Of a stretch of DNA of 64,000 nt, positions 8,529-19,000 are shown one piece after another. Numbering within the stretch: the first letter of the stretch is position 1; each line of letters starts with the position of its first letter. The stretch comes from Agromyces salentinus (lineage in GTDB: Bacteria > Actinomycetota > Actinomycetes > Actinomycetales > Microbacteriaceae), in assembly GCF_009749395.1 (NCBI RefSeq), contig NZ_WBIR01000010.1:86177-150176 (forward strand), given 5' to 3'. Made by a program: the position numbers and the translations under genes. The notes under the pieces were generated by a model that did no database searches, was not told the origin of the DNA, and was given only the letters and a program-made list of their open reading frames with translations.

Positions 8529-10186
8529 AGATCACCGACCGGAGCGACCTCTGGTGGAAGACGGCGATCGTCTACTGCCTCGACGTCGAGACGTACATGG
8601 ACTGGAACGACGACGGTTGCGGCGACCTCGAGGGCCTCGCGCACCGGCTGGACCACTTGGCCGCCCTCGGCGTCACCTGCATCTGGCTGATGCCGTTCCA
8701 GCCCACGCCCGACCGCGACGACGGCTACGACATCACCGACTTCTTCGGCGTCGACCCGCGCCTCGGCTCCCTCGGCGACGTCGCGGAGTTCACCCGAACC
8801 GCCCGCGACCGCGGCATGCGGGTGATCATCGACTTCGTGATGAACCACACCTCGGCGCGGCATCCGTGGTTCAAGTCCGCCAGGCGGAGCCGCAACTCGC
8901 CGTACCGCGACTGGTACGTGTGGCGCGATGAACCGCCCAAGACGCCGAACGCGGTGTTCCCGGGCGAGGAGGACTCGATCTGGGAGTACGACGAGGGCAC
9001 CGACCAGTACTACCTGCACAGCTTCTACCGCCACCAGCCCGACCTGAACATCGCCAATCCCGCCGTGCGCGACGAGATCGCGAAGACCCTCGGCTTCTGG
9101 CTGCAGCTCGGCATCTCAGGATTCCGCGTCGACGCGGTGCCGTTCCTCATCGAACCGCCCGAGGGCGTGGACATCGGCGACCCGCACGAGTTCCTCCGCG
9201 ACCTCCGCCGGTTCCTCCAGCGCCGGTCGAGCGAGGCCGTGCTGCTCGGGGAGGTCAACCTGCCCTACGACCAGCAGCTCGAGTACTTCGGGAAGGCGGG
9301 CGACGCCTCCGAGCTCACCATGCAGTTCGACTTCCTCGGGATGCAGGCGCTCTACCTCTCCCTCGCACGGCAGGATGCGCGCCCACTCGCGGCCAGCCTC
9401 GCGAGCCGGCCGCCCATCGAGCCCGAGGCGCAATGGGCGAACTTCGTGCGCAACCACGACGAGCTGACGCTCGACAAGCTCTCCGACCCCGAGCGCGCCG
9501 AGGTGTTCGAGGCCTTCGCGCCCGAGGAGTGGATGCGCGTCTACGACCGTGGCATCGTCCGCAGGCTCCCACCCATGCTCGACGGCGACCCCCGCCGCAT
9601 CCGCATGGTCTACAGCCTGCTCTTCTCGCTGCCCGGCACGCCCGTGCTGTTCTACGGCGAGGAGATCGGCATGGGCGAGAACGGCGCGCAGGCCGGCCGC
9701 CAGGCGGTGCGGACGCCGATGCAATGGACGGGCGGTCGCAACGGCGGCTTCTCCCGCGCCGCGCCGGGGCGCCTCGTCGCATCGCCGCCGTCCGACGGCT
9801 ACGCACCCGAGCACGTCAACGTCGAGGCGCAGATGCACGACCCCGAGTCGCTGCTCGGCTTCATCCGGGAACTCGCGGTGCGCTACCGCAGCTCCCCCGA
9901 GATCGGCTGGGGCGCGTTCGACGTGCTGCCGACCGGGCAGGACACGGTGCTCGCGCACCGGATCACGGCCGACGTCGGCCGTTTCGTGGCGCTGCACAAC
10001 TTCGCCGCCGTGCCGACGGTCGTCCCGCTCGAACTCGGCGAGGTCGCGGAGGGAACGGTGCTGTCCGACCTGTTCACCGTCGAGGAGGACCCCATGGACG
10101 AGCGCGGGCGCATCGACGTGCACCTCGACGCCTACGGGTATCGCTGGTTCCGGATCGTCGAACCCGACGACCGCCGGATCACCTGA
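8525..10186 (+). CDS. GH13 alpha-amylase family protein, trehalose synthase-like
   Basis: A 553-residue GH13 enzyme starting at a GTG that overlaps the upstream stop by 4 nt. The catalytic set is intact: nucleophile D203 in GFRVDAVP, acid/base E243 in LLGEVN, and D312 in NHDE. VIIDFVMNHTS (conserved region I) and DGYDITDFFGVDPRLG fit the GH13_16 trehalose synthase and related alpha-glucosidase group. Trehalose synthase interconverts maltose and trehalose; a hydrolase or other transglycosylase is possible. No signal peptide, so it is cytoplasmic. No maltokinase domain or gene follows. A 16-bp-stem hairpin lies just past the stop. Confidence 0.88.
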   Translation: MKITDRSDLWWKTAIVYCLDVETYMDWNDDGCGDLEGLAHRLDHLAALGVTCIWLMPFQPTPDRDDGYDITDFFGVDPRLGSLGDVAEFTRTARDRGMRVIIDFVMNHTSARHPWFKSARRSRNSPYRDWYVWRDEPPKTPNAVFPGEEDSIWEYDEGTDQYYLHSFYRHQPDLNIANPAVRDEIAKTLGFWLQLGISGFRVDAVPFLIEPPEGVDIGDPHEFLRDLRRFLQRRSSEAVLLGEVNLPYDQQLEYFGKAGDASELTMQFDFLGMQALYLSLARQDARPLAASLASRPPIEPEAQWANFVRNHDELTLDKLSDPERAEVFEAFAPEEWMRVYDRGIVRRLPPMLDGDPRRIRMVYSLLFSLPGTPVLFYGEEIGMGENGAQAGRQAVRTPMQWTGGRNGGFSRAAPGRLVASPPSDGYAPEHVNVEAQMHDPESLLGFIRELAVRYRSSPEIGWGAFDVLPTGQDTVLAHRITADVGRFVALHNFAAVPTVVPLELGEVAEGTVLSDLFTVEEDPMDERGRIDVHLDAYGYRWFRIVEPDDRRIT

Positions 10187-10206
10187 GCCGAGCCCGGTGC
10201 CGCCGA

Positions 10207-10254
10207 CGAGCGGATGCCGCGGCGCGGCCATCGCCGGCCCGCGGCATCCGCTCG
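10207..10254. terminator. Bidirectional hairpin between convergent GH13 and smc genes
   Basis: A perfect 16-bp inverted repeat (10207-10222 with 10239-10254) around a 16-nt loop, sitting between the GH13 stop (10186) and the smc stop (10256). The arms carry the GGATGCC/GGCATCC word. No T-run follows on either side, as is common in high-GC actinobacteria. Confidence 0.6.
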
Positions 10255-10255
10255 G

Positions 10256-13200
10256 CTAGCTGGCCTTCGCCGTCGGCTCCTCGCGCACGCGCTGGCCGAC
10301 GACGGCCGAGACGCCGTCCTGGCGCATCGAGACGCCGTAGAGGGCGTCGGCGATCTCCATGGTGCGCTTCTGGTGGGTGATGACGATGAGCTGGCTGTTC
10401 TCGCGCAGGTCCTCGAGGGTCGTCAGCAGTCGCCCGAGGTTGGCGTCGTCGAGGGCCGCCTCGACCTCGTCCATGATGTAGAACGGGCTCGGGCGCGCCT
10501 TGAAGATGGCGAGCAGGAGGGCGACCGCCGCCAGTGATCGCTCGCCGCCCGAGAGCAGCGAGAGCCGTTCGATCTTCTTGCCGGCCGGGCGCACGGCCAC
10601 CTCGATGCCCGTCGTGAGCATGTCGTCGGGGTTCGTGAGCGAGATGCTGCCCGCTCCCCCGGGGAAGAGCACGGGGAAGACCTGCGCGAAGGCGGCCTGC
10701 GTGTCGTCGAACGCGTCTCGGAAGATCGTCGACATCTTGCCGTCGATCTCCTCGATGATCGTGAGGAGGTCCTTGCGCGTGTTCGCGAGGTCGGTGAGCT
10801 GCTCGGTGAGGAACCGGTGACGCTGCTCGAGCGCCGCGAACTCCTCGAGCGCGAGCGGGTTCACGCGACCGAGCTGGGCGAGCTTGCGCTCCGCCGCGGC
10901 GAGCCGTCGCTGCTGCTCCTCGCGGCGGTACGGACGGGTCGGAACGGCCGATTCGCCACCGTCGTCAGGCGCCTCGTCGCCGGCGTCCGCTCCGGCGTCG
11001 CGGCGCTCGGCCGGCTCACCCGGGCCGTCGACGGGGATGGGCACCTCGGGGCCGTACTCGGCCACGAGCACCGCCTCGTCGAGGCCGAGCTCCGATTCGC
11101 CACGCTCGAGCATGCTGCCGAGCTGGAGCTTCTTCTCGTAGATGCGCAACTCGAGGCCGTGGACGTCCTCCGTCACGGAATGGAGGCGCTCGCGCACGAC
11201 GCCCTCGTCGCGGCGGAGCGCCTGGAGCTCCTCGTTGCGGGCCGACCGCTCGGCCTCGGCACGCGCGAGCGCGACGCCCGCCTCGGCGACCGATGCATCG
11301 ACGGAGGCGAGCGCGGCGGGCAGCGACGACGCCACCGCGCTTGCCGCGGCCAGTTGAGAGCGGCGCACGACGGCACGCCTCGCGGCCTCCGCCGCGGCCT
11401 GCCGCTCGGCATCGTGCTGGGCCTGCATCGCCCGGATGCGGGCCTCCTCGGCACGGACCCGCTCGCGCGCGGTCTCGAGCCGCAGCTTCGCCTCGACCTC
11501 GGCCTCGCGTGCGCGATCCAGGCGGGCGGATGCCGCGTCCCGGGCGCTCGGGTCGAGCACGGGCCTCGGCACGGCACGTGCGGTCTCGAGCGCCTCCTTC
11601 GCCGCGGCCGACGCGGCCTCGGCGTCGGCGACCCGCTCCTGGGCGTTCGCGACGGCCTGCCGGAGTCGCTCGGAGTCCGCCTCGGCGGCCTCGGCCTGCA
11701 CGCGCGCCCGGTTCAGGCGTTCGGCCCGCTGTGCGAGCTGCGCGTCGAACTCGCGGAGCGCCGTGAGGGCGGCTTTCGCAGCCTCCTTCGCCCGCGCGTG
11801 CAGCTCGCGCTGCTCGCCGAGCTCCGCGCGTCGGCGCTCGATCTCGCTGCGGACCTCGTCGAGGCGCGCCGCGGCCCGGTCGCGCTCGGCGAGCAGCTCG
11901 ATGCGGCTCTGCTTGCGACCGGTGCCGCCGCGGACCACGTACCGACCGACGAGCGTGCCGTCGCGCGTGATCACGGTCGCGGGGACCGCCCGCTCGGCGA
12001 GGGTCGCCTCGGCCGAGCGCACGGCATCGAGGTCGTCGGCGACGAGCACCTCGGCGAGGAGGCCGTGAACGCCCGCGGGGGCGGTGACGACGTCGGATGC
12101 CGCGACGAATCCCTCGGGCAGCGCGTCGCCGCTCGGGCGGGCTCCGCCGGCCGGCGCGGCGAGCACGAGTGCGACCCGGCCCATGTCGCCGCGTTCGGCG
12201 GTCACGAGCGCGTCGTGAGCCGCGCGAAGGTCGTCGACGAGCACCGCGTCGCTCAACGAGCCCAGTGCGGCCGAGATCGCCGCCTCGTAGCCCGGGGCGA
12301 CCTGGAGCGATTCGGCGAGGAGGCCGCGCACGCCGGCGACCTTCGCCGCGACGAGGGCGGCCGAGCCGTCCTTCTGGTCGAGGGCGAGCGAGAGGGCCTG
12401 GCTGCGGGCGGCCAGCGCACCCTGCTCGCGCTCCCCCTCGTGGAGCTCGTCGCGGAGTCGCTCGATCTCGGCCTCGGCCTCGAACACGGCCGCCTGGGCC
12501 AGCTCGTACGCCTCGTCGAGGTCGGTCTCGGCGGTCTGCTCGACCTCGGCCTCGCTCGTGGCCTCGGCGAGCGCGATCGCGGCCGCCTCACGGCGCTGCG
12601 AGGAGGCGTCGAGGGCGTTCGCGTGCCGCAGCACCTCGCCGCGCACCGCGGCCAGCTTGGACGCCTCGGAATCGGCGAGCCCGGACAGCTTGGAGGCCTC
12701 GAGGTCGTACGCCTGCACCTCGGCGCTGCGCCGGGCGATGTCGAGGTCGACCGCGTCGAGCTCGAGCCGCGTGCGACGGGTCGCATCCTGGGCCACCTCG
12801 AGCGCGGATGCCGCGACGTCGATGCCCTCGCGGATCTCGTCGAGCTCGGCGACCGCGTCCTCGATCATCGAACGGGTGACGGTGGGCGCGGCATCCGTCG
12901 TCTCATCGGCCGCGGAGAGCAGCGCGATGCGCTGGTTCGCGAGCGAGTCGAGCGACCGGAGGGCGGTGCGGGCCTGCTCGAGGGCGAAGTTCGCGGCGCG
13001 GGCCGTGTCGACGTCGTCGCCGAGGTGCGACTGCTCGAGTGCGGTGACGCGGGCCTGGCGCTGTTCGAGCTGGTCCTGCAGCACGAGCCGCTCGGCGTGG
13101 CGCTGCTGCTCGGTGCGACCGTGGTCCTCGAGGGCCCGCCGGAGCCCGATGACCTCGTCGGCCAGGAGCCGCGCCTTGGCGTCGCGCACGACCGCCGCGA

Positions 13201-13852
13201 TGGTCGCGGCCTCGCGCGCCACCTCGGCCTGGCGGCCGAGTGGCTTCAGCTGGCGCCGGATCTCACCGGCGAGGTCCGACAGCCGGGTGAGGTTCGCCTG
13301 CATCGCGTCGAGCTTGCGGAGGGTCTTCTCCTTGCGCCGCCGGTGCTTCAGGATGCCCGCGGCCTCCTCGATGAAGCCGCGCCGGTCCTCGGGCGTGGCG
13401 CGGAGGACGGCATCGAGCTGCCCCTGTCCCACGATGACGTGCATCTCCCGGCCGAGGCCGGAGTCGGAGAGCAGTTCCTGCACGTCGAGCAGGCGGCAGG
13501 TCTCGCCGTTGATGGCGTACTCGCTGGAGCCGTTGCGGAACAGCGTGCGCGAGATCGACACCTCCGAGTACTCGATCGGCAGCGCGCCGTCGGAGTTGTC
13601 GATCGTGAGGCTGACCTCGGCGCGCCCGAGTGGGCCTCGCGTCGAGGTGCCGGCGAAGATGACGTCCTCCATCTTTCCGCCGCGGAGGGTCTTCGCGCCC
13701 TGCTCGCCCATGACCCAGGCGAGGGCGTCCACGACGTTGGACTTGCCGGAGCCGTTGGGGCCGACGATGCACGTGACGCCCTGCTCGAAGGCGAACGTCG
13801 TCGGCTGGGCGAAGGACTTGAAGCCCTTCAGCGTCAGGCTCTTCAGGTACAC
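10256..13852 (-). CDS. smc: Chromosome segregation ATPase SMC
   Basis: A 1,198-residue SMC with the full architecture: N-terminal ATPase half with Walker A GPNGSGKS (31-38), a long coiled coil, a central hinge (VRGLLAESLQVAPGYEAAISAALG), a second coiled coil, and the C-terminal half with signature LSGGERSL and Walker B YIMDEVEAALDD. SMC dimers with ScpA/ScpB condense and align chromosome arms from ParB-loaded origins. The start is GTG (13850-13852) before YLKSLTLKGFKSFA, with GAAGGGTGG upstream; longer readings upstream lack a ribosome site and conservation. An acidic inserted stretch (GEPAERRDAGADAGDEAPDDGGE) lies before the C-terminal ATPase half. mutM is the usual upstream partner, here separated by a divergent GNAT gene. 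Confidence 0.98.
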   Translation of the reverse strand: MYLKSLTLKGFKSFAQPTTFAFEQGVTCIVGPNGSGKSNVVDALAWVMGEQGAKTLRGGKMEDVIFAGTSTRGPLGRAEVSLTIDNSDGALPIEYSEVSISRTLFRNGSSEYAINGETCRLLDVQELLSDSGLGREMHVIVGQGQLDAVLRATPEDRRGFIEEAAGILKHRRRKEKTLRKLDAMQANLTRLSDLAGEIRRQLKPLGRQAEVAREAATIAAVVRDAKARLLADEVIGLRRALEDHGRTEQQRHAERLVLQDQLEQRQARVTALEQSHLGDDVDTARAANFALEQARTALRSLDSLANQRIALLSAADETTDAAPTVTRSMIEDAVAELDEIREGIDVAASALEVAQDATRRTRLELDAVDLDIARRSAEVQAYDLEASKLSGLADSEASKLAAVRGEVLRHANALDASSQRREAAAIALAEATSEAEVEQTAETDLDEAYELAQAAVFEAEAEIERLRDELHEGEREQGALAARSQALSLALDQKDGSAALVAAKVAGVRGLLAESLQVAPGYEAAISAALGSLSDAVLVDDLRAAHDALVTAERGDMGRVALVLAAPAGGARPSGDALPEGFVAASDVVTAPAGVHGLLAEVLVADDLDAVRSAEATLAERAVPATVITRDGTLVGRYVVRGGTGRKQSRIELLAERDRAAARLDEVRSEIERRRAELGEQRELHARAKEAAKAALTALREFDAQLAQRAERLNRARVQAEAAEADSERLRQAVANAQERVADAEAASAAAKEALETARAVPRPVLDPSARDAASARLDRAREAEVEAKLRLETARERVRAEEARIRAMQAQHDAERQAAAEAARRAVVRRSQLAAASAVASSLPAALASVDASVAEAGVALARAEAERSARNEELQALRRDEGVVRERLHSVTEDVHGLELRIYEKKLQLGSMLERGESELGLDEAVLVAEYGPEVPIPVDGPGEPAERRDAGADAGDEAPDDGGESAVPTRPYRREEQQRRLAAAERKLAQLGRVNPLALEEFAALEQRHRFLTEQLTDLANTRKDLLTIIEEIDGKMSTIFRDAFDDTQAAFAQVFPVLFPGGAGSISLTNPDDMLTTGIEVAVRPAGKKIERLSLLSGGERSLAAVALLLAIFKARPSPFYIMDEVEAALDDANLGRLLTTLEDLRENSQLIVITHQKRTMEIADALYGVSMRQDGVSAVVGQRVREEPTAKAS

Positions 13853-13947
13853 GTGCCACCCTTCCGACTCGCGAGCGCGCTGCGGTCGAGCGTAGCCGAG
13901 GTCGAGGCGGCATCCGTTCGCCCTCGCCGTGCTGCAGCCGATCGGCA

Positions 13948-13976
13948 TTGCCGCGGACGCTCGCCTTCGATAACCT
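13948..13976 (+). promoter_or_regulatory. Candidate promoter of the double-GNAT gene
   Basis: TTGCCG (13948-13953), a 17-nt spacer and TAACCT (13971-13976). Transcription would begin near 13983, leaving about 45 nt of leader with GAGGAGG before the ATG at 14029. The hexamers match consensus only partly. Confidence 0.4.
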
Positions 13977-14028
13977 GATCGGCTGCGCCGGCGCCGCCCG
14001 TGCGGCAGGACGCGAACGAGGAGGACGC

Positions 14029-15144
14029 ATGGCGATCGAGATCCGACCCGTCCCGGTCCCCGTGACGCTCGGCGGGCCCGATGCCGCAGAGTTCGAGGCC
14101 ATGGCCGAGACCGCCGCGCTCGTCGAGGAATCGGTCTGGGGTCATCGGAGGTTCGCGTACGACGCGTACGAGCTCCTCCCGATGTACCACGACGGCTACC
14201 AGGGCCGGCAGGCGTTCGCCGCGTGGAGCGGTGACCGGTGCGTCGGCCGCATCGAGTGCACGTGGGAGCGTGACGCAGCGGCCGAGACCGTCGATCTCGC
14301 GCTCGGCGTGCTGCCGGAGGCCAGGCGCGTCGGAGTCGGGACCGCCCTGCTCGCCGCCGGGCGCGCGGTCGCCGACGGGCTCGGGCGCACCACGATCACG
14401 GCGATGTCGGATGTCCCGGCGGAAGCCCTCGACCTGCGCGGGCCCAGGCTGGAGGCGCGGGACGGGAGCGGCTCGATCCCGGCGGGCGACACCGGCGCCG
14501 CCTTCGCGCTGCGTCACGGGTTCCGGCTCGCGCAGCTCGAACGCGTGAGCGCGCTGCCGGTCGCGGATCGCGCGGCGGAGTTCGCCGAGGCATCCGCCCG
14601 GCATGAGGCCGCCGCGACGACCTACCGGCTCCGCTCGTGGATCGACCGGGCTCCCGACGACCTGCTCGACGAGCTCGCGGTCGCCCATGCCGCGATGTCC
14701 ACGGATCCTCCGTCCGGCACCGCGACCTACGACATCGAGGTCTGGGACGCCGCGCGGGTCCGGGCGACCGAGCAGCAGGCACTCGACGGACGCCGCACCA
14801 CCCTGGTCACGGCCGCCGTGTCCGACGAGGGCCGGGTGGCGGGCTACACCGAGCTCTCACTGCCCGCGGGCTCCAGCGCGGCGTTCCAATGGGACACCAT
14901 CGTGCTGAAGGAGCACCGCGGGCACCGCCTCGGCATGCGGATGAAGGTCGCGAACCTCGCCCTCCTGGCCCGGGCGGCGCCCGAGCGCACCGAGGTCGTC
15001 ACCTGGAACGCGGACGAGAACGAGCACATGCTCGCGATCAACATCGCCCTCGGGTTCACCGTGCGCGGGCTCAGCGCCCTCTGGCAGCACGAGGCCGACG
15101 CAGACGCTGGCACCGCGGGCACCGGTGCGACGACCGGTTCATGA
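14029..15144 (+). CDS. Tandem-domain GNAT family N-acetyltransferase
   Basis: A 371-residue protein with two GNAT-like halves. The first carries LALGVLPEARRVGVGTALLAAG, a clear acetyl-CoA binding V/R-x-x-G-x-G/A loop (about residues 87-108). The second carries DTIVLKEHRGHRLGMRMKVANL (about 285-310), the same motif, and ends with a C-terminal strand NIALGFTVRGLSALW. Two-domain GNATs of this layout occur in actinobacteria, and some act on aminoglycosides or metabolites, but the substrate cannot be read here. The ATG at 14029 is fixed by GAGGAGG. The 3' end runs 74 nt into the 3' end of mutM on the opposite strand. Confidence 0.85.
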   Translation: MAIEIRPVPVPVTLGGPDAAEFEAMAETAALVEESVWGHRRFAYDAYELLPMYHDGYQGRQAFAAWSGDRCVGRIECTWERDAAAETVDLALGVLPEARRVGVGTALLAAGRAVADGLGRTTITAMSDVPAEALDLRGPRLEARDGSGSIPAGDTGAAFALRHGFRLAQLERVSALPVADRAAEFAEASARHEAAATTYRLRSWIDRAPDDLLDELAVAHAAMSTDPPSGTATYDIEVWDAARVRATEQQALDGRRTTLVTAAVSDEGRVAGYTELSLPAGSSAAFQWDTIVLKEHRGHRLGMRMKVANLALLARAAPERTEVVTWNADENEHMLAINIALGFTVRGLSALWQHEADADAGTAGTGATTGS

Positions 15145-16012
15145 ACGCCTCGCGGACCATCGGCGTGCCGCAGCGCGGGCAGGGCAGGCCCGCCCGGCCG
15201 TAGGCGTTCAGCGAATGGGCGAAGTAGCCCGACTCGCCGTTGACGTTCACGTACTGCTCGTCGAAGCTCGTGCCGCCCTCGACGAGCGCCTTGCCGAGCA
15301 CGTCGCGAACGGCGCGGAGCAGGTCGAGTCGGCGACGGCGGGTGAGGGAGGACGCGGGCTGCTCGCCGTGCAGGGCGACCGCCCACAGCGACTCGTCGGC
15401 GTAGATGTTGCCGATGCCGCTGATGAGCCCCTGGTCGAGCAGCACCCGCTTGACCCCGGAGGCGCGCCGCGACATCCGATGGAAGAAGAGGTCGTCGTCG
15501 AAGGCCGGGTCGAGCGGGTCGCGTGCGATGTGGGCGACCTGCGTGGGCACCAGGCGCGCCCACTCCCCCGTCGCCTCGCCGCTGAAGCCGGCGATCTCCG
15601 CGTCGGCCGTGGGCACGAGGCGATCGACCGCGAGCGACCCGAAGGTGCGTTGGTCGACGAAGTCCACCCGCAGTTCGCCGTGCGCCGGATGCTCCAGGTG
15701 CAGCCGGATGCGCGCGTGCCGGTCGTCACCGGGGTGGTCGGGCGTCCGCAGCAGCAACTGGCCGCTCATGCCGAGGTGCCCGACGATCGCCCGCGGCCCG
15801 CCGGCGGAGTCGAGCGGCAGCCACAGGAACTTGCCGCGGCGCACCGCGGCCCCGATCGTCGCGCCCGTCGCCAGCTGCTCGAAGTCGCCGGACGAGGGAT
15901 CGTGTCGGGTCAGCGCTCGGACGTCGAGCACGTCGACGGCGGCGATGCGCGCGCCGGTGACGGCCGGCGCCAGGCCGGCACGGACGACCTCGACCTCGGG
16001 CAGTTCGGGCAT
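15071..16012 (-). CDS. mutM: Formamidopyrimidine-DNA glycosylase (Fpg/MutM)
   Basis: A 313-residue bifunctional glycosylase/AP lyase that removes 8-oxoguanine. It starts MPELPEVEVV, so P2 (Schiff base) and E3 are in place after Met removal. The C-terminal zinc finger CPRCGTPMVREAFMNRSSH...CPRC is intact, as is LLDQGLISGIGNIYADESLW (helix-two-turn-helix with the K/N DNA contact region). After the zinc finger a basic tail of about 10 residues (RLRRPRAARGR) extends into the antisense GNAT gene and looks non-essential. In most relatives mutM sits directly after rnc; here a mannoside cassette of about 9 kb lies between them. Confidence 0.97.
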   Translation of the reverse strand: MPELPEVEVVRAGLAPAVTGARIAAVDVLDVRALTRHDPSSGDFEQLATGATIGAAVRRGKFLWLPLDSAGGPRAIVGHLGMSGQLLLRTPDHPGDDRHARIRLHLEHPAHGELRVDFVDQRTFGSLAVDRLVPTADAEIAGFSGEATGEWARLVPTQVAHIARDPLDPAFDDDLFFHRMSRRASGVKRVLLDQGLISGIGNIYADESLWAVALHGEQPASSLTRRRRLDLLRAVRDVLGKALVEGGTSFDEQYVNVNGESGYFAHSLNAYGRAGLPCPRCGTPMVREAFMNRSSHRCPRCQRLRRPRAARGR

Positions 16013-16049
16013 CCTTCGAGGGTACCGTCGCCGCCCGGGGCGACGGCCG

Positions 16050-19000
16050 TCAGCGTCGCGAGAGCCTGAGCGTCACGAGCTGGAACGGACGCAGGCGCAG
16101 CCTCGTGGTCCCGTCCCCCGCGGCGACCAGCGCCGACGGTTCGGCGACCTCGCGCTCGAGCAGGTCGGTCTCCGTGATGCCGGCCGACTGGAACCCGACG
16201 TGCAGCGCGCCCTCCGCGCGCGCGCCGCGCGCCTCGTAGAGCCGGACCACCACGTCGCCGGACCGGTCCTCCGCCAGCTTCACCGACTCGATGACGATGG
16301 CCGGCGAATCGGTCCGCACGAGCGGCTCGATCACCGCCCCCTGCCCCACGTGGCGCAGCGGGAGGTTGAGCGCGTACCCGACCCGGGCCGCATCGAGCAC
16401 GTCGGCGCCGATCGCCACCGACGTGCGCATGCGATGGCGCCCCTGGTCGCTGGACGGGTCCGGGAAGAGCGGGGCGCGGAGCAGCGACTGCCGGACGAGC
16501 GTGGTCGTCCCGCCCGACGCCCGCGTCGTGCGCGTGATGTCGTGACCGTAGGTCGAGTCGTTCGCGACGACCACCCCGAAACCCGGTTCGGCGACGTGCA
16601 CCCAGCGGTGCGCGCAGGTCTCGAACCGTGCGGCATCCCACGAGGTGTTGACGTGCGTGGGCCGGTGGACATGGCCGAACTGCACCTCGGATGCCGCGCG
16701 TTCGGCGTGCACGTCGAGGGGGAACGCGAGCTTCAACAGTTTCTGCCGCTCGTGCCAGTCGACCTCGGTCTCGATCTCGAGTGCGGCCGAGCGCGTCGAG
16801 AGCGCGAGGACCTGCGTCACCCGCGAGGCACCGAACCGTCGCACGACGCGGACCGAGGGCCGCCCCGAGGCATCCGTCACGACCTCGACGGACTCGGCCT
16901 CGAGCAGGTCGGTGCCCGACCGCTGGTAGTGCTGGTCGAGGTCCCACGCATCCCACTGGGTCGGGGTGTCCCTGAACACCTGCAGCAGGTTGGCGGGCCG
17001 GCCTTCGGGGATGGCATTCCTCCCGGTCGCCACGTCGACGAGGGAGACGACGAGGCCGCGATCGTCGATCGTGATCCGCAGGCGGTCGTCCTCGAGCGTC
17101 ACGCCGCGCTCGTCGCGCGTCGCCGCCACCGCGGAGGCCGGCGCGATGGGGCCCGCGGCCAACGCGGGGACGCCCTCCACCGGGAACGGGGATGCGTTGA
17201 ACGCGACCGGTGCCCCCTCTGCACCGGGCGCGGGCGCGCCGAGCGCCGAGATCGCCTCGGCGATGATCTCCTCGAGGTCGGCCGAGATGCGCGCGTAGGT
17301 CTCCTCGGCGACCCGGTGCACCCACGCGATCGAGGTGCCGGGCAGGATGTCGTGGAACTGCAGCAGCAGGACCGACTGCCAGATCTGCGCGAGGCGCTCG
17401 TGCGGATAGTCGGCGCCCGCACGCACCGCGGCGGTGGCGGCCCAGAGCTCCGCCTCCCTCAGCAGGTGCTCGCTGCGACGGTTGCCCGACTTCGTCCTCG
17501 CCTGCGACGTGTACGTTCCCCGGTGGAACTCGAGGTACAGCTCTCCGGACCAGACCGGAGGGTTCGGGTAGTCGCGCTCCGCCTCCTCGAAGAAGGCGTG
17601 CGGCGAGGCGACCTCGACCGTCGGCGATCCCTCGAGCGACGCGGTCCGGGCGGCCGCGGCGACCATCTCGCGGGTCGGCCCGCCGCCGCCGTCGCCGAAG
17701 CCGAAGGGCACCAGCGACACGTTCGACGCTCCCTTCTCCGCATACTGCCGCTGCGCCCGCGCGAGTTCCTCGCCCGAGAGCACGGAGTTGTACGTGTCGA
17801 CCGGCGGGAAGTGCGTGAAGATGCGCGACCCGTCGATGCCCTCCCACGAGAACGTGTGGTGCGGCATCGTGTTGGTCTCGTTCCAGCTCGTCTTCTGGGT
17901 GAGGAAGTACCGGGACCCCGCCGCGGTCGCGATCTGCGGCAGGGCCGCCGTGTACCCGAAGGAGTCGGGCAGCCAGACCTCGAGCGGCTCGATGCCGAAC
18001 TCGCGCATGAAGAACGACTTGCCCGCGACGAACTGCCTCGCGAGCGCCTCGCCCCCGGGCATGTTCGTGTCCGACTCGACCCACATGCCGCCGACCGGCA
18101 CGAAGCGGCCTTCCAGCACGCGTGCGCGGATCCGTTCGAACAGGTCGGGATAGTGCTGCTTCATCCAGGCGTACTGCTGGGCCGACGAGGCGGCGAAGAC
18201 GAAGCCCTCGTCGCGGTCCATCAGGTCGAGCACGTTGGAGAAGGTGCGGGCGCACTTGCGGACGGTCTCGCGCACCGGCCAGAGCCAGGCCGAGTCGATG
18301 TGCGCGTGTCCGACCGCGACCACCCGGTGGGCGCTGGCATATGCCGGCTTCGCGAGCACCGGCTCCAGGATCGCGCGCCCGACGGCCGCGGTGCCGGCCA
18401 CGTCGTCGGGATCCATGCGATCGACGACCGTCTCGAGGGCGCGTCGGATCTCGGCGGTGCGAGGCAGGTCGTCGCCGAGTTCGTCCATCAGGCCCATCAG
18501 GGTCCAGATGTCCATCTCGAGCTCCCAGACCTCCGGTTCGCGCAGCGCGACATCGACCCGGCCGAGCCGGTAGATCGGATCGGTTCCCGCGGTGGCCTTG
18601 TCGCCGACCGCCGTCGGTCGGAAGCTCCAGTCGCTCCCGACATCCGGATTCGACGCCGCCTCGATGTAGAGGTCGATCCGGCCGCCGGGCCCCACCTCGA
18701 TCGGGACGTGGTTGTTGAACGGCTCGATCGCCTTGAGGATGCGTCCCCGGGGGTCGAACACGAGGCCCTCGGCCTGGAACCCGGCCTGGCCCGAGAGGAA
18801 GCCGAGGTCCACGAGCACCTCGATCGACCGCTCGGACGCATCCCAGCCGACCGGCACCTCCCCGGTGACGTGGAACCACGTGGTCCCCCACGGCTTGCCC
18901 CAGGTCGACCCGACCTCGAACGGGTCGAATCGCTGCGTCACCGCCTCCGCGAACGGCACCGGCTCGTCGGGCACCTCCCAGGCGGTGAGCGAGAGCGGTG

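Noticed and set aside
7500..10200. LLM-GH13 pair as a mobile genetic element
   Set aside because: No flanking repeats, integrase or transposase; composition matches the surroundings.
10817..13978. A 1,053-codon frame opposite smc
   Set aside because: Mirror of coiled-coil codon periodicity; no recognisable domain.
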